Source of the DNA: Chromobotia macracanthus
Lineage: Eukaryota; Chordata; Actinopteri; Cypriniformes; Botiidae
NCBI GenBank assembly: GCA_036877525.1
Contig: JAZGTH010000062.1
Span: 7,310,501 to 7,374,500, forward strand
DNA length: 64,000 bases
Reading direction: 5' to 3'
This document shows, piece by piece, positions 62,336 through 64,000 of this stretch. Numbering within the stretch: the first letter of the stretch is position 1; the number at the start of each line of letters is the position of its first letter. The translations under genes and the position numbers were made by a program. The notes below the pieces were generated by a model. It worked only from the letters and a program-made list of their open reading frames with translations. It was not told where the DNA came from and did not search any database.

Positions 62336-64000
62336 ATGGCTCGGTCCGGGGATAAGAAGGTAACTTAGCTATCAAAAACTTCAGCACCTAAGATGCATTT
62401 ATAGTCCTTCTTAGCACCAAAGCTGTTGAGTTTACAGTCTAAAAGCAGCTGTCAAAAGAAGTTTGACAGTCTGATTTTCAAATGTCAGCATCACACTATA
62501 TTAATAAACAGCAAATATGCAAATGCAAATCTATTATCTGTTCTTGGCCTTGTGTTATATCATGCATCATTGTTGCAAACCTTATCTGTGCCATTGTATG
62601 ACATGAAAGTTACCTTTCTAACTAGAACACGTTAGAATTGCATCTGCATGAGATGGTGTTGCGAAAACCAAAATATATTTCAAAAAGAGATTGCAACTTT
62701 TCTGCAGCACACCATTGACATTTTTGTATGTGAACCTTATATATTTCTGTATTTGAATACCATGTGGCGCAACACGGCAGTGTTTATAATTTATTTCGGG
62801 AAAGGTTAGAATGAACCTGAGAGCAGCAGACACTGTCATCTTTGTGGACAGAGACTTCAGCCCACAGAATGACCTACAGGCAGCAGGGCAAGCCCACAGG
62901 AATGGACAAACAAGATATTGCACAGACAACACATATTTTCTTTTTATTTTATTTAAAAGGAATAGTTTACCCAAAAATTAACATTCTAGTAGTCCATCCT
63001 ATACTTCATTATACATTAAAAATCCTGCCTCTCACAGAGGATCTAATTTTCGCTTACACATACACTATGTGTAGCAGCTTTGGTCTTCTGTTTAGGTGTC
63101 ACCGAAGCTGTTGATGTTTGGTGTTACTGATATCAGACCCGATGTTTGGATGACATTTGAAAGCTGGCAGAGAAGATTCATTCCATCATTTTTGGAAACT
63201 GTTTAGTTCTCATCTTTGTTGTACATGCAGGACTGTTAAAGTGATACGGCTACTTGGCAAAGACAGCTGAAGAGACATGCACAGTTGAATTTATTCTTGC
63301 ACCATTTATAAACTACGTCTCACAAACACAGTGATAGAGGAAAGACGGTTTTCTCTGCTGGATCAGGCAGACTTCTGGCCTTCAGGTCAAGAGAGATCCA
63401 CGTGTTTTACTTCTTAAGCTTATCTCCATTATATCTGACAAGCTGTGCTGCTACTACGTCCTATTTCCTGGTTCATATCTCAGCATGTCTAATTATGGTT
63501 TCCTGCATGTCTAATTGTGGTTTCCTAACTTCATGTAACAGTTGTACATACAAAAACTGAGAAAAACGTTTTCTTTCTTTCTCAGTATTTCTCCTATCTT
63601 TTAATATTTCCACCAGTAGTTAAGTGAGATCCTTAAGTCTGGTGTGGATAAGCTGCTGTCTTCAGAGGAGATGTGGACCTCAGGCTAATCCTGGGAGCGT
63701 CCCGCAACAGACAATGGCTCATGGACGAAGAGCCCATTAAACTTAATGAGAGCGATGAAGAGGAGGATAAGGAGATTGAGGGTCAAAAAGTATGGCACTT
63801 ACCTTATATATTTTTAATATTTGTACTTAAATTAGCATCTTTTAATGGTGTTACCTCATTTCCAAACCACATGTACTACTTTGAGGGGAGGGACTACTTT
63901 AAAAACCCCAGTGCAGAGGAAGACCTTTGAACGGACACTTAAGAAGCAGCTTGCTGAACTCGAGGATGCTGGGAAAAAGGCCACTCACTTCGTAATAAAG
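62336..64000 (+). CDS. Unidentified acidic/coiled-coil protein, N-terminal part (runs off the window)
   Basis: I do not recognise this gene. A likely first exon (62336-62359) encodes MARSGDKK and ends AAG|GTAACT, about 40 bp after an inverted CCAAT box. A second exon (63666-63789) reads GDVDLRLILGASRNRQWLMD, then an acidic run with ESDEEEDKEIEGQK, and ends AAA|GTATGG. The third starts at 63917 (GTGCAG acceptor) and continues to the edge: RKTFERTLKKQLAELEDAGK ... HFVIK, a charged helical stretch. Exons two and three join in phase 0. Exon one does not join exon two in phase (phase 0 against a required phase 2), so an exon between 62360 and 63665 is missing from this model or one boundary is wrong. 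The acidic then Lys-rich composition suggests a nuclear protein; that is a guess. Confidence 0.5.

Overview
The window is vertebrate nuclear DNA from a teleost, most likely a cyprinid. Genes are split into short exons with GT/AG introns, intergenic DNA is AT-rich, and the interspersed elements (tRNA-derived SINEs and MITE families with TIRs such as TTAAAGGGATAGTTCA or TACACTCTTTAAA) are types I know from carp- and zebrafish-like fish. I reconstructed all gene models by reading exons, splice sites and phases by eye. No database was searched.

Layout: 1-16.3 kb holds no gene I can recognise, only repeats and unique DNA. 16.3-40.95 kb (minus) is a complete opa1 gene, the mitochondrial inner-membrane dynamin GTPase. 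It has 28 constitutive coding exons (964 codons plus stop, every junction in phase) plus one alternative exon equivalent to mammalian exon 5b. The last coding exon lies about 9.8 kb beyond the penultimate one. 40.95-46.7 kb is a divergent intergenic region with the opa1 promoter and transposon debris, including a Kolobok-like zinc-finger fragment. 46.68-49.2 kb (plus) is lnp1 (leukemia NUP98 fusion partner 1-like), whose third exon encodes the first half of a RING-H2 finger. 52.2-56.7 kb (plus) is tmem45a, with a probable non-coding first exon. 57.8-59.85 kb (plus) is a complete sft2d2, a four-helix Golgi traffic protein of 166 aa. 62.3-64 kb (plus) is the 5' part of a gene I do not recognise, and it runs off the window.

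The genes do not form one pathway. The neighbourhood joins opa1 to the lnp1-tmem45a pair (neighbours on human 3q12, whereas OPA1 is on 3q29) and to sft2d2 (human 1q24), so the order records fish-specific linkage. The items most worth checking are the enlarged proline-rich opa1 exon 5b, the half RING finger in lnp1, a perfect 17-bp hairpin at 10.1 kb, and the unidentified gene at the right edge.
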